64,000 nt of DNA from JAHEAO01 sp041633555 (GTDB taxonomy: Bacteria > Pseudomonadota > Alphaproteobacteria > Rhodobacterales > Rhodobacteraceae): the NCBI GenBank assembly GCA_041633555.1, contig JBFKFZ010000014.1, positions 1-64,000 on the forward strand, given 5' to 3'. The position numbers were made by a program, and so were the translations under genes. This document shows positions 16,747 to 24,869 of the stretch, in pieces; positions within the stretch are counted from its first letter, which is position 1, and every line of letters starts with the position of its first letter. The notes beneath the pieces are model-generated. The model did no database searches. It was given only the letters and a program-made list of their open reading frames with translations, and was not told where the DNA came from.

Positions 16747-16768
16747 TCTCCCCACATACGAGGACATC

Positions 16769-17908
16769 ATGGCGCAATCCGGCAAGAAACCTGTCTTTGC
16801 CCCCTGGACCGAGCCCGACAAGAAACCCCTAATTCAGTTCAAGAACGTCACGAAGAAGTTCGGTGATTTCATCGCCATTGACGATCTAACGCTGAATATC
16901 TACGCGAAAGAGTTTTTTGCGCTGCTCGGACCCTCGGGGTGCGGCAAGACCACGCTAATGCGGATGCTGGCCGGGTTCGAGGAGGCGACAAGCGGAGAGA
17001 TCCTGCTCGACGGGCAGGACATTGCACATGTGCCGCCAAACAAGCGTGCCGTGAACATGATGTTCCAGAGCTATGCGCTGTTTCCCCATCTGAGCGTGGC
17101 GAACAATATCGCGTTCGGACTGAAGCGCTCGCCGATGCCGAAAGACCAGATCCCGGCACGGGTTGAAGAAATGCTGCGCCTCGTGCGGCTGGAAAAGTTC
17201 GCCAGCCGCAAACCGCACCAGATTTCCGGTGGTCAGCGGCAGCGTGTGGCGCTGGCGCGGTCACTGGCCAAGGCGCCGAAGCTTCTGTTGCTGGATGAAC
17301 CGCTCGGGGCGCTGGACAAGAAGCTGCGGCAGGAAACGCAGTTCGAGCTGATGGATATCCAGGAAAAGACCGGAACCACCTTCGTGATCGTGACCCACGA
17401 TCAGGAAGAGGCGATGACCGTCGCAAGCCGGGTCGCGGTCATGGATCATGGCCGGATGATCCAGGTCGACACGCCGGACCGGATCTACGAGACCCCGAAC
17501 TCGGTCTATGTCGCCGATTTCATCGGTGATGTTAATCTGGTCGAAGGAAAGATCGGTTCGCACGACGGCGAGAAATACGCGATTCACTGGGCCGAGGGGC
17601 AACCCCCAATCGTGGCCGCGGGCCCTTCGGGTCTGGCAACGGGAACCGGCTGCCACTTTGCCATTCGCCCGGAAAAGGTTGCGATCTCGGCCGAAAAACC
17701 GGCCGACAAGGTCAATGCGCTGGAAGGTCGGATCCACGACATCGCCTATCTCGGAAACGTCTCGACCTATCATGTCGAACTGGCATCGGGCGCGGTTATC
17801 AAGGCGCAGGTTGCGAACAACCGCCGGATCTCCAGACGTGACATGACATGGGAAGATCAGGTCTGGCTATCCTTTACAGAAACGGCCGGCCTGGTTCTGG
17901 CGCAATGA
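16769..17908 (+). CDS. potG: Polyamine ABC transporter ATP-binding protein
   Basis: A 379-residue ABC ATPase with Walker A GPSGCGKT (54-61), Q-loop MMFQSYALFPHL, signature ISGGQRQRVALARSL, Walker B LLLLDEPLGALD, the switch His in VTHDQEEAM, and a C-terminal TOBE region (about 290-379, CHFAIRPEKVAIS). It powers uptake through PotH and PotI. Gap to potH is 16 bases; co-transcription is clear. Confidence 0.94.
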   Translation: MAQSGKKPVFAPWTEPDKKPLIQFKNVTKKFGDFIAIDDLTLNIYAKEFFALLGPSGCGKTTLMRMLAGFEEATSGEILLDGQDIAHVPPNKRAVNMMFQSYALFPHLSVANNIAFGLKRSPMPKDQIPARVEEMLRLVRLEKFASRKPHQISGGQRQRVALARSLAKAPKLLLLDEPLGALDKKLRQETQFELMDIQEKTGTTFVIVTHDQEEAMTVASRVAVMDHGRMIQVDTPDRIYETPNSVYVADFIGDVNLVEGKIGSHDGEKYAIHWAEGQPPIVAAGPSGLATGTGCHFAIRPEKVAISAEKPADKVNALEGRIHDIAYLGNVSTYHVELASGAVIKAQVANNRRISRRDMTWEDQVWLSFTETAGLVLAQ

Positions 17909-17924
17909 ATACGGGCTGCGGACA

Positions 17925-18821
17925 ATGAACTTTCGCAGGTTCTTCCTGATCGGCACGCCTTATTTCTGGCTGCTGGCGCTCTTCCTGGTCCCGTTCCTGA
18001 TCGTCCTGAAGATCTCGCTGTCCGATACAGCGATATCGATACCGCCCTACACCCCCACGCTGGACCTGTCCGCCGGATGGGAAGGACTGAAGGCGTTCTT
18101 CGCGGAACTCGACCTTGAGAATTTCATATTCCTGACCGAGGACAATCTCTACTGGAAGGCCTACCTTTCCAGCCTGCAGATCGCCGCATTATCCACCTTC
18201 CTGACCTTGCTGGTCGGCTACCCGATTGCCTACGGCATGGCGAAATCCTCTGATTCCTGGCGCCCGACGCTGATGATGCTGGTGATCCTGCCGTTCTGGA
18301 CCAGCTTTCTGATCCGCGTCTATGCTTGGATCGGCATCCTCTCGAACGAAGGGTTTCTGAACCAGCTGCTTCAATGGATCGGGCTGACCAGCGAGCCGCT
18401 GACCATCCTCAACACCAACTACGCGGTCTATGTCGGTATCATCTACACCTATCTGCCGTTCATGGTATTGCCGATCTACTCGACGCTGGAAAAGATGGAT
18501 GGCTCTCTGATCGAGGCGGCGGAGGATCTTGGATGCTCGCGCTTCAGCGCCTTCTGGGTGGTTACATTTCCCTTGTCGCGCCCGGGCATGATCGCCGGCT
18601 GTTTCCTTGTGTTCATTCCGGCCTTGGGTGAATTCGTGATCCCCTCGCTGCTGGGCGGCTCCAGCACGCTGATGATCGGCAAGGTCTTGTGGGAGGAGTT
18701 TTTCTCCAACCGCGACTGGCCTGTCGCCTCGGCGGTTGCGGTCGTGCTGCTGTTGATCCTGATCATCCCGATCATTCTGTTCCAGAGAAACGAGCAGAAA
18801 CAGCGGGAAGCAGACCGATGA
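17925..18821 (+). CDS. potH: Polyamine ABC transporter permease PotH-type
   Basis: A 298-residue inner-membrane permease with about six helices and the EAA loop contacting the ATPase (EAAEDLGCSRFSAFWVVTFP). The long periplasmic loop after helix 1 (about residues 30-80) is usual for PotB/PotH. Its TGA overlaps the ATG of potI (ATGA at 18818-18821), so the two permeases are translationally coupled. Confidence 0.94.
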   Translation: MNFRRFFLIGTPYFWLLALFLVPFLIVLKISLSDTAISIPPYTPTLDLSAGWEGLKAFFAELDLENFIFLTEDNLYWKAYLSSLQIAALSTFLTLLVGYPIAYGMAKSSDSWRPTLMMLVILPFWTSFLIRVYAWIGILSNEGFLNQLLQWIGLTSEPLTILNTNYAVYVGIIYTYLPFMVLPIYSTLEKMDGSLIEAAEDLGCSRFSAFWVVTFPLSRPGMIAGCFLVFIPALGEFVIPSLLGGSSTLMIGKVLWEEFFSNRDWPVASAVAVVLLLILIIPIILFQRNEQKQREADR

Positions 18822-19636
18822 ATCGTAGGTTCACCTGGTTCAACGCCACGTCCCTGACACTGGGCTTCGCGTTCCTTTACCTGCCGATGATCATCCTGAT
18901 CCTCTACAGTTTCAACTCGTCGAAGCTGGTGACGGTGTGGGCCGGTTTCTCGACCAAATGGTACGCCGAACTGCTGCAGAACGACGCGTTTCTCGATGCG
19001 GCCTGGGTCACGATCAAAGTCGCAACCCTGTCCTCCACGATTGCCGCCCTGCTGGGGACGATGGCTGCCTACGTGCTGGTCCGTGGCGGGCGTTTCATGG
19101 GGCGCACCCTGTTCTCGGGCATGATCTACGCGCCGCTCGTCATGCCGGAAGTGATCACCGGTCTTTCGCTGCTGTTGCTCTTCATTTCGATCGGCCTGGA
19201 CCGGGGCATTTTCACGATCGTGCTGGCACATACGACCTTCTCGATGTGCTATGTCTCGGTCGTAGTATCTTCCCGGTTGGCGACGTTCGACAGATCGGTA
19301 GAAGAAGCGGCACTGGACCTCGGCTGCTCACCCTTCGACGCCTTCGTTTCGGTCACTTTGCCGATCATCGCGCCCGCGGTGATCTCCGGCTGGCTACTGG
19401 CCTTCACGCTGTCACTCGATGATCTGGTCATCGCCTCCTTCACCGCCGGTCCATCCTCGACAACGCTGCCGATCAAGATCTTCAGTGCCGTTCGGCTCGG
19501 GGTCAGCCCCGAGATCAATGCGCTGTCGACGATCATGATCTCGATCGTCACAGTTGGTGTGATATCGGCGTCGCTGATCAGCAAGCATTCCATCCGCAAA
19601 CGCCAGCGTGAAGAGCAGGCTGCTCTGAAGCAATAG
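18818..19636 (+). CDS. potI: Polyamine ABC transporter permease PotI-type
   Basis: A 272-residue permease starting MNRRFTWFNATSLTLG at ATG 18818, inside the ATGA overlap with potH. The frame is open further upstream, but that would run deep into potH. About six helices and the EAA loop (EEAALDLGCSPFDAFVSVTL), then ISGWLLAFTLSLDDLVIASF, the PotC/PotI hallmark. The oxidoreductase gene begins at the very next base after its TAG. Confidence 0.93.
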   Translation: MNRRFTWFNATSLTLGFAFLYLPMIILILYSFNSSKLVTVWAGFSTKWYAELLQNDAFLDAAWVTIKVATLSSTIAALLGTMAAYVLVRGGRFMGRTLFSGMIYAPLVMPEVITGLSLLLLFISIGLDRGIFTIVLAHTTFSMCYVSVVVSSRLATFDRSVEEAALDLGCSPFDAFVSVTLPIIAPAVISGWLLAFTLSLDDLVIASFTAGPSSTTLPIKIFSAVRLGVSPEINALSTIMISIVTVGVISASLISKHSIRKRQREEQAALKQ

Positions 19637-20974
19637 ATGTCGGAGAGGCTTAAGCGGCTTTACGAACCCGAAGCCTATGCGGCCCAGTCCGATCTGGGCA
19701 CCTACTGGCGCAGCACCGTTGCCGTCGAACCGGAATGGTCTTCGCTGACATCCGGCATCAGTTGCGAAGTCGCAATCATCGGCGGTGGCTATACCGGGCT
19801 GTCGGCGGCGCTCCATCTGGCCGAGGCCGGGGTTGACGTCGTGCTGCTTGAGGCCGAGGCTCCGGGCTGGGGCGCCTCGGGCCGCAATGGCGGGTTTGTC
19901 TGCCTTGGAGGGGCGAAGGCCTCTGACAGACAGATTCAGGCCCGGTACGGCGCCAGCGCTTTGTCCGAGTTCCGACAGGCGCAGCGGTCAGCGATCGACC
20001 TCGTGGACGCATTGCTTGACGCGCACGAGATCGACGCCGACCGGCATTCGGACGGCGAAGTCATCCTGGCGCACCGGCCTCGGGATCTTGAGGGTCTAAA
20101 GGCGGAGGCCGAGCATCTGGGCGCCGTATATAGTCTTGGCAGCACCTACTTAGACCAGACCGACCTGGCGGCCAGAGGCATGGTCGGCGGGCCTTTTCAT
20201 GGCGCGCTGCATGTGCCGCTCGGCTTCGCGCTCAACCCCCGCAAATATGCTTTGGGGCTGGCAGGCGCGGCGCAGGCGGCCGGCGCCCGGATTGCGGCCC
20301 GGTCCCCGGTTATCGGCATTTCTGGCGTGACCGGAAAACACTACCTTCAAACTCCGAATGGCGCCCTTACCGCCAAGTCACTTATTGTCGCGACGAATGG
20401 CTATTCCAGCGACAACCTGCCAGGCTGGCTTTCCGGGCGGTACCTGCCTGTTCAGTCGAACATCATCGTCACCCGGCAGCTGACCCAGGCAGAAATCGGC
20501 GAAGGGTGGCGCAGTGACCTGATGGCCTATGACACCCGGAACTTGCTGCATTATTTCAGGCTGCTGCCCGAAGGCAGGTTCCTGTTCGGAATGCGGGGTG
20601 GGATACGTGCTGACGCGAGCGCGCAGCGCGCAATGAGGCGGAATATCCGGGCTGATTTCGAGTCGATGTTCCCGATATGGGCGCATGTCGAAACGCCGCA
20701 TTTCTGGTCGGGTCTTGCCTGCCTGTCGCGGGATCTGACGCCCTATATAGGCCCGCTCGGGGATCTCGAAAATGCTCATACAGCGATAGCGTACCACGGG
20801 AACGGCGTCGCCTTGGCCACTTACTCCGGCAAACTTCTGGCGGGCCGGGTCACTGGACAAGGGCCGCCGGTTCCGGAGGTCATGCAGGGACCGCTTCGCC
20901 GGTTTCCGCTGGGGCGCTGGCGGCGGACATTCCTGCGGGCGGCCTATCGATGGTATCGCGTCCGGGACCGCTAG
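19637..20974 (+). CDS. FAD-dependent amine/amino acid oxidoreductase (DAO family, PuuB-like)
   Basis: A 445-residue flavoprotein. The FAD dinucleotide fold is at 45-75 (AIIGGGYTGLSAALHLAEAG), followed by EAEAPGWGASGRNGGFVCLG, the motif shared by gamma-glutamylputrescine oxidase (PuuB/OrdL) and related DAO proteins. The C-terminal flavin-contact segment IAYHGNGVALATYSGKLLA is intact. It starts at the base after the potI stop, so it is expressed with polyamine uptake and probably oxidises the imported polyamine or its glutamyl derivative. No glutamylputrescine synthetase is in the window, so the exact substrate is open. Confidence 0.87.
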   Translation: MSERLKRLYEPEAYAAQSDLGTYWRSTVAVEPEWSSLTSGISCEVAIIGGGYTGLSAALHLAEAGVDVVLLEAEAPGWGASGRNGGFVCLGGAKASDRQIQARYGASALSEFRQAQRSAIDLVDALLDAHEIDADRHSDGEVILAHRPRDLEGLKAEAEHLGAVYSLGSTYLDQTDLAARGMVGGPFHGALHVPLGFALNPRKYALGLAGAAQAAGARIAARSPVIGISGVTGKHYLQTPNGALTAKSLIVATNGYSSDNLPGWLSGRYLPVQSNIIVTRQLTQAEIGEGWRSDLMAYDTRNLLHYFRLLPEGRFLFGMRGGIRADASAQRAMRRNIRADFESMFPIWAHVETPHFWSGLACLSRDLTPYIGPLGDLENAHTAIAYHGNGVALATYSGKLLAGRVTGQGPPVPEVMQGPLRRFPLGRWRRTFLRAAYRWYRVRDR

Positions 20975-21044
20975 GTGCCGCGGAATAATTCCGAACCGAA
21001 CCTCTACTCGTGCTATCCTTGCACCCGGAAACGGAGGGCTGATC

Positions 21045-21338
21045 ATGAGATACATAGTAATCGCAGGAATCGGATTCGCCGGTTTGGTGGGCTGTACGCC
21101 GCCGCCGGACACGACAACTGTCGAACGGCTGCCGCTACTGGGGGGCTACCGGGACAAGGCCGACCAATGTGTCAGGGTCGGAGAAAACGCGCTGACCAAT
21201 CAGTATCTGGATGATAGCGCTGATCTGGTCGGATGCCCGGAAGATTACGAAGGTATCGGCGTGTTCCAGACCGAGACCGGGGCCGTTCAGGTCGGAGCGG
21301 AGCAGGGATACATCCTCTATTCGGTGCCGCACGGCTAG
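21045..21338 (+). CDS. Small lipoprotein, unknown function
   Basis: A 97-residue protein with a lipoprotein signal and lipobox LVGC (Cys 17) followed by TPPPDTTTVERLP. The mature part has two Cys (QCVRVGE and LVGCPEDYEGI) that may form a disulfide. ATG 21045 follows CGGAGGGCTG. It sits 70 bases behind the oxidoreductase, and probably has its own promoter. Family not recognised. Confidence 0.7.
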   Translation: MRYIVIAGIGFAGLVGCTPPPDTTTVERLPLLGGYRDKADQCVRVGENALTNQYLDDSADLVGCPEDYEGIGVFQTETGAVQVGAEQGYILYSVPHG

Positions 21339-21761
21339 GCCGGGCCCTGCATCCCTGGAAAAGTCCGGCCTTCCGATGTCCGAACCAGGCCACCGGAAAG
21401 CCGGACCGGGCATGGGAGAACTGCCCTGGGTCAAACCGACTACCCTGGTCGTATTGCCGCGCATCGGGGCGTACTCGTATTAGGATCCCGACGCCGCTGA
21501 TGACGATCCAGAAGATCTGGATCAGCGCCGAAGCCAGATCGAAGCTGTTCAGTTGAACAGAAGGAACCCGCCCGGAAACATGACTCGTGGAGATCCCTCA
21601 TGCGCGGCAATGCATCAAGGCTACCACAGGCATGGTCCGTCGTAAGGTCTGGATATCCAGACTTGGATCCGTACGGGGGGGGCGGCTGCCGGTTTTGATC
21701 TGCATCAAGGGAAATTCCTTGCAGTCATGGCTTGCTTGATCCGGGGACCGGGAGGATCGAC
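21339..21761. other. Intergenic region, no gene recognised
   Basis: About 420 bases between the small lipoprotein and the DUF6455 gene. Short frames here have no motif or ribosome binding site; a run of eight G lies near 21675. Nothing else seen. Confidence 0.4.
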
Positions 21762-22016
21762 ATGTTTGGATTTGAGAGATTCAACCGCCATGCGGGGCTC
21801 GTTGACAGGATGGCCGAGACTCTGGGCGTCGATATTGCGGAGGCCGTGCAGCGGGGTGAGTTGCCGCCCGAGGAATTGCGGCGGAGCGTCTTCAATTGCA
21901 TGGGCTGCCGAGAGGCGGAGAGTTGCGCGCACTGGCTGGACGAGCACGCGGCGGGGGCCGAGGCAACGCCGGGCTATTGCCGGAACGACGCCTTGTTCCG
22001 GGCGCTGGGCGGCTGA
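21762..22016 (+). CDS. DUF6455 family protein
   Basis: An 84-residue protein starting MFGFERFNRHAGLVDRM at ATG 21762, with GGGAGG eight bases upstream; ten more codons upstream are open but unlike the family. It has three Cys in a pattern typical of DUF6455 (NCMGCREAESCAHWL) plus one in GYCRND, which could bind a metal or cluster. Common in Rhodobacterales; function unknown. Confidence 0.8.
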   Translation: MFGFERFNRHAGLVDRMAETLGVDIAEAVQRGELPPEELRRSVFNCMGCREAESCAHWLDEHAAGAEATPGYCRNDALFRALGG

Positions 22017-22072
22017 CGCGGCACCGGCGGAAGGCATCTGCCCCTGCCGGAGCCGCGGTCCGAGAGGCGGTG

Positions 22073-22360
22073 CTAGGGCTTCCAGTCGGCGAGGACGGAG
22101 TAGGTCTCCGGCGTCGGGCGCGATTCCAGGTATTCGGCGAAGTTTGCCCAGATCGCGTTGATCTTTTCCTGCAGTTCCGGCGGGGTTTCGGGCAGGCTGG
22201 TCAGCGCCACGATGTAGCCCTTTCCGGTGTCGTCCATCACGTTGATGAAATGCTGCATCCCCTGCAGGCCGAGGATATCGGCCTTGACGCGCTCCATGAT
22301 CTCGACGGTGGCGTCGCGGCTGCCGGCTTTCATCTTGTATGGTGTAATACGTGCATACAT
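22073..22360 (-). CDS. ABM/dimeric alpha-beta barrel domain protein
   Basis: A 95-residue protein starting MYARITPYKMKAGSRDA, with GAGGGG upstream of ATG 22360 (the frame is open for 42 codons more without family similarity). The layout, a beta strand ARITPYKMK, helix, central GLQGMQHFINVMDD and strand GYIVALTSL, resembles the antibiotic biosynthesis monooxygenase-like dimeric ferredoxin fold. These proteins include oxygenases and stress proteins; no substrate can be named. Lies convergent to the DUF6455 gene. Confidence 0.65.
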   Translation of the reverse strand: MYARITPYKMKAGSRDATVEIMERVKADILGLQGMQHFINVMDDTGKGYIVALTSLPETPPELQEKINAIWANFAEYLESRPTPETYSVLADWKP

Positions 22361-22678
22361 GGTCTTGTTTCCCCTCACTCCAAGCCTGTTTTGAAGATGA
22401 CCCGATGCCCGGAAGGAGCGCCTCAATCCGGGGATTATGGCATGGATCGGGGCGGGGACCAAAGGCGGGGGTCCGGATGACCGCATTGTCCGCGCGCGGA
22501 CAGAGATGAAAACAGTTTTATATCAAAGACTTGACCTCTCGGCGTTAGACCTTTCTTAACGGATTTCTTGCGGCGCGCGGAGGGGGTGGACACCAGTTAT
22601 GGGGCGCGGCTGCAGGGGCGGCAGCTTCGGAAAACCGCCCGGTCATGCTAGACTGGGGTCTTTCGGAGGATGACCGTC
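22361..22678. other. Divergent intergenic region before the bacteriocin-like gene
   Basis: About 320 bases between two divergent genes. It includes an AT-richer patch (22500-22560) with TTGACC and downstream TCTTAA that could be a promoter reading right, and TAGACT about 30 bases before the right-hand gene. None is strong enough to assert. Confidence 0.35.
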
Positions 22679-23215
22679 ATGCTGGACGCATCAACACCAA
22701 TCTCGACCTTCCGCGCCGGGCTTTCCGGCCTCAGCCTCGGCGAACAGAAGCAGATCTTCGACGCGCTGCCCGATGTCTTTCAGGCCGCCCTGTGGCAGGA
22801 CCGGCTGCGCGAGGGGATGGCCGCCATTGACGACAAGGCGCAGGGCCGGACCTTCGCGGAACTTTGCGACCTCTTGTCACCCGACAGCTATTCGGACGAC
22901 GAGAAGAACAAGGCGGCTGTCGGCTATATCGACGAGCTGGCGCCGCGCATCGAGCAGCTCTTTCCCGACCAGTCGCTGTTCCAGAAATACACCCAGACCC
23001 TCGGCGACAACCATTGCCCCGAGGATACGGTGGAAAAGGCCAAGGGAGGGGTGCCGACCTGCACCTGCTCTTCCGACCGGTCCTGCCTGCTGCGGTCCAA
23101 CGATTGCGGCGCGCTGCTGGAATGCAAGAAGGGCTATTGCAACAAGACGCGCTGGGGCTGCGGCGTGCTCTGGCTGCAATCCTGCGACGGGCTCTGCACC
23201 GGGGATTTCTGCTGA
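22679..23215 (+). CDS. Fulvocin C-like bacteriocin precursor, cysteine-rich
   Basis: A 178-residue protein in two parts. Residues 1-122 are a soluble, helical, leader-like part with no Sec signal (LSLGEQKQIFDALPDVFQAA). Residues 123-178 are short and Cys-dense, with Cys at 128, 130, 136, 143, 149, 154, 161, 169, 173 and 178, spelling CTCSS, NDCG, GYCN, WGCGVLW and SCDGLC. The spacing and the WGCG/GLC motifs resemble my recollection of the myxobacterial disulfide bacteriocin fulvocin C. KGG at 122-124 could be a double-glycine cleavage point leaving about 54 residues. ATG 22679 has GGAGG nine bases upstream; ATG 22670 would touch that site. No export, modification or immunity gene is adjacent. 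Confidence 0.7.
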   Translation: MLDASTPISTFRAGLSGLSLGEQKQIFDALPDVFQAALWQDRLREGMAAIDDKAQGRTFAELCDLLSPDSYSDDEKNKAAVGYIDELAPRIEQLFPDQSLFQKYTQTLGDNHCPEDTVEKAKGGVPTCTCSSDRSCLLRSNDCGALLECKKGYCNKTRWGCGVLWLQSCDGLCTGDFC

Positions 23216-23346
23216 CGCGACCGACAACGACCGGTAAGACGGTCGGGCTCGTCCATTGGTGTGGCCAGGCGGTCAGTGAGCGGCCTGCGCCCGGAACACC
23301 CATGCGGCGATCCGCGACGCGCTGCGATTGACAAAGGAAGCCTGAG

Positions 23347-24375
23347 ATGCGCTCGACCAGGACCATTCACGTGATCTCTGCCCATGCCGAGGGCGAGGTG
23401 GGCGATGTCATCGTCGGTGGCGTCCTGCCGCCGCCTGGCGATACGATCTGGGAACAGAGCCGCTGGATCGCCCGCGATCAGACGCTGCGCAACTTCGTCC
23501 TGAACGAACCGCGCGGCGGCGTCTTCCGGCACGTGAATCTGCTGGTGCCGCCGAAACACCCGGACGCGCAGGTCGCCTGGATCATCATGGAGCCCGAGGA
23601 TACGCCGCCGATGTCCGGCTCGAACTCGATCTGCGTGGCGACCGTGCTGCTGGATGGCGGTCTGGTACCGATTGAGGAGCCGGAAACGCATCTGGTGCTG
23701 GAGGCTCCGGGCGGGCTGGTGAGGGTGCGCGCCGAGTGCCGGAATGGCAAGGCCGAGCGTATCCATGTGCAGAACGTGCCCTCTTTTGCCGCCGATCTGG
23801 ACCGGACGCTCGAGGTCGAGGGGCTTGGCACGCTGACGGTCGACACCGCCTATGGCGGCGACAGTTTCGTGATCGTCGATGCGACCGCACTTGGATTCTC
23901 GCTGCGGGAGGAGGAAGCGCATGCCATTGCCAGGCTGGGCGTCCGGATCACCAACGCCGCCAACGACCAGCTGGGTTTCGAACATCCAGAGAACCCTGAC
24001 TGGCAGCACATCTCGTTCTGTCTTTTCGCCGGGCCGTTGGTCGAGGGGCCGGACGGCCTTGAAACCGGCGCGGCGGTTGCGATCCAGCCCGGCAAGGTCG
24101 ACCGTTCCCCCACCGGCACGGCGCTCTCGGCCCGCATGGCGGTCCTGCATGCGCGCGGCCGGATGAATGTCGGCGATCGGCTGACGGCCCGGTCGCTGAT
24201 CGGCTCTACCTTTGCCGGCACTATTCTCGGCGCGACGGTCGTCGGCGACCGGCCCGCCGTCATCCCGGAAATCTCGGGACGCGGCTGGATTACAGGCATC
24301 CACCAGCACATGCTCGACCCGTCCGATCCCTGGCCGGAAGGCTATCGGCTTTCCGATACATGGGGCGCCCGTTAG
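23347..24375 (+). CDS. Proline racemase-superfamily protein, trans-3-hydroxy-L-proline dehydratase type
   Basis: A 342-residue protein of the proline racemase fold. The usual catalytic Cys pair is replaced: position one is Ser90 (PPMSGSNSICVAT) and position two Thr256 (VDRSPTGTALSA). Thr at the second site marks the dehydratases that turn trans-3-hydroxy-L-proline into pyrroline-2-carboxylate rather than racemases or epimerases; Ser at the first site is less usual. Other family blocks are intact (DTAYGGDSFVIVDA, HPENPDWQHISFC, HQHMLDPSDPWPEGYRL). No pyrroline-carboxylate reductase or proline transporter is adjacent. Confidence 0.82.
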   Translation: MRSTRTIHVISAHAEGEVGDVIVGGVLPPPGDTIWEQSRWIARDQTLRNFVLNEPRGGVFRHVNLLVPPKHPDAQVAWIIMEPEDTPPMSGSNSICVATVLLDGGLVPIEEPETHLVLEAPGGLVRVRAECRNGKAERIHVQNVPSFAADLDRTLEVEGLGTLTVDTAYGGDSFVIVDATALGFSLREEEAHAIARLGVRITNAANDQLGFEHPENPDWQHISFCLFAGPLVEGPDGLETGAAVAIQPGKVDRSPTGTALSARMAVLHARGRMNVGDRLTARSLIGSTFAGTILGATVVGDRPAVIPEISGRGWITGIHQHMLDPSDPWPEGYRLSDTWGAR

Positions 24376-24542
24376 CGCGGTCTTTCGGTTCGGCCCGACG
24401 AAGGTCCGCTTGCCGCCCAGGCTGCTGAAGGCTGCAGTGGCCGGGGCGAGGCGGCGGGCAAGAGCCGATTGTGATGGAAAGTGCGCAGAAACACACCCTG
24501 GGACTAAACACCTAGGTTTGCTTAGAGACTTATCTCAGTAAG

Positions 24543-24869
24543 CTAGACTTTTCTGGATTGAATGGCCCTGGTTAGCGCAAATGGGAGCACGACTCGAACA
24601 GCCCTGAGATCAGCTTCGCGGCGTTCCTTCTCTATTTGTCTTTGGTTCCAAATGCTTGCCAACACGCCGGCTACTGCAATGCCTGAAGCAAACAAACTTG
24701 TTAGGATCGTTATGAGGTAGGTTCCGTATCTCTTTGCGTCATCGCCCCAATCGGATCCCAAGATCGACATGAACGCGACGCCGAAAAGAAAGCCGATAAA
24801 GACGCCAATGCTAATATTTCCTGGATGTTGATCATACCGACTGACCAATTGTCTTTCCCCACAAATCAT
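24543..24869 (-). CDS. Small two-helix membrane protein, lower GC
   Basis: About 108 residues with two membrane helices (ISIGVFIGFLFGVAFMSI and YLITILTSLFASGIAVAGV) and a charged helical C-terminus (RQIEKERREADLRA). The 5' end overlaps the end of rimO by 38 bases on the same strand. Base composition is visibly more AT-rich than the neighbours, hinting at recent arrival. Start is uncertain: ATG 24869 or a later TTG. Family not recognised. Confidence 0.5.
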   Translation of the reverse strand: MICGERQLVSRYDQHPGNISIGVFIGFLFGVAFMSILGSDWGDDAKRYGTYLITILTSLFASGIAVAGVLASIWNQRQIEKERREADLRAVRVVLPFALTRAIQSRKV

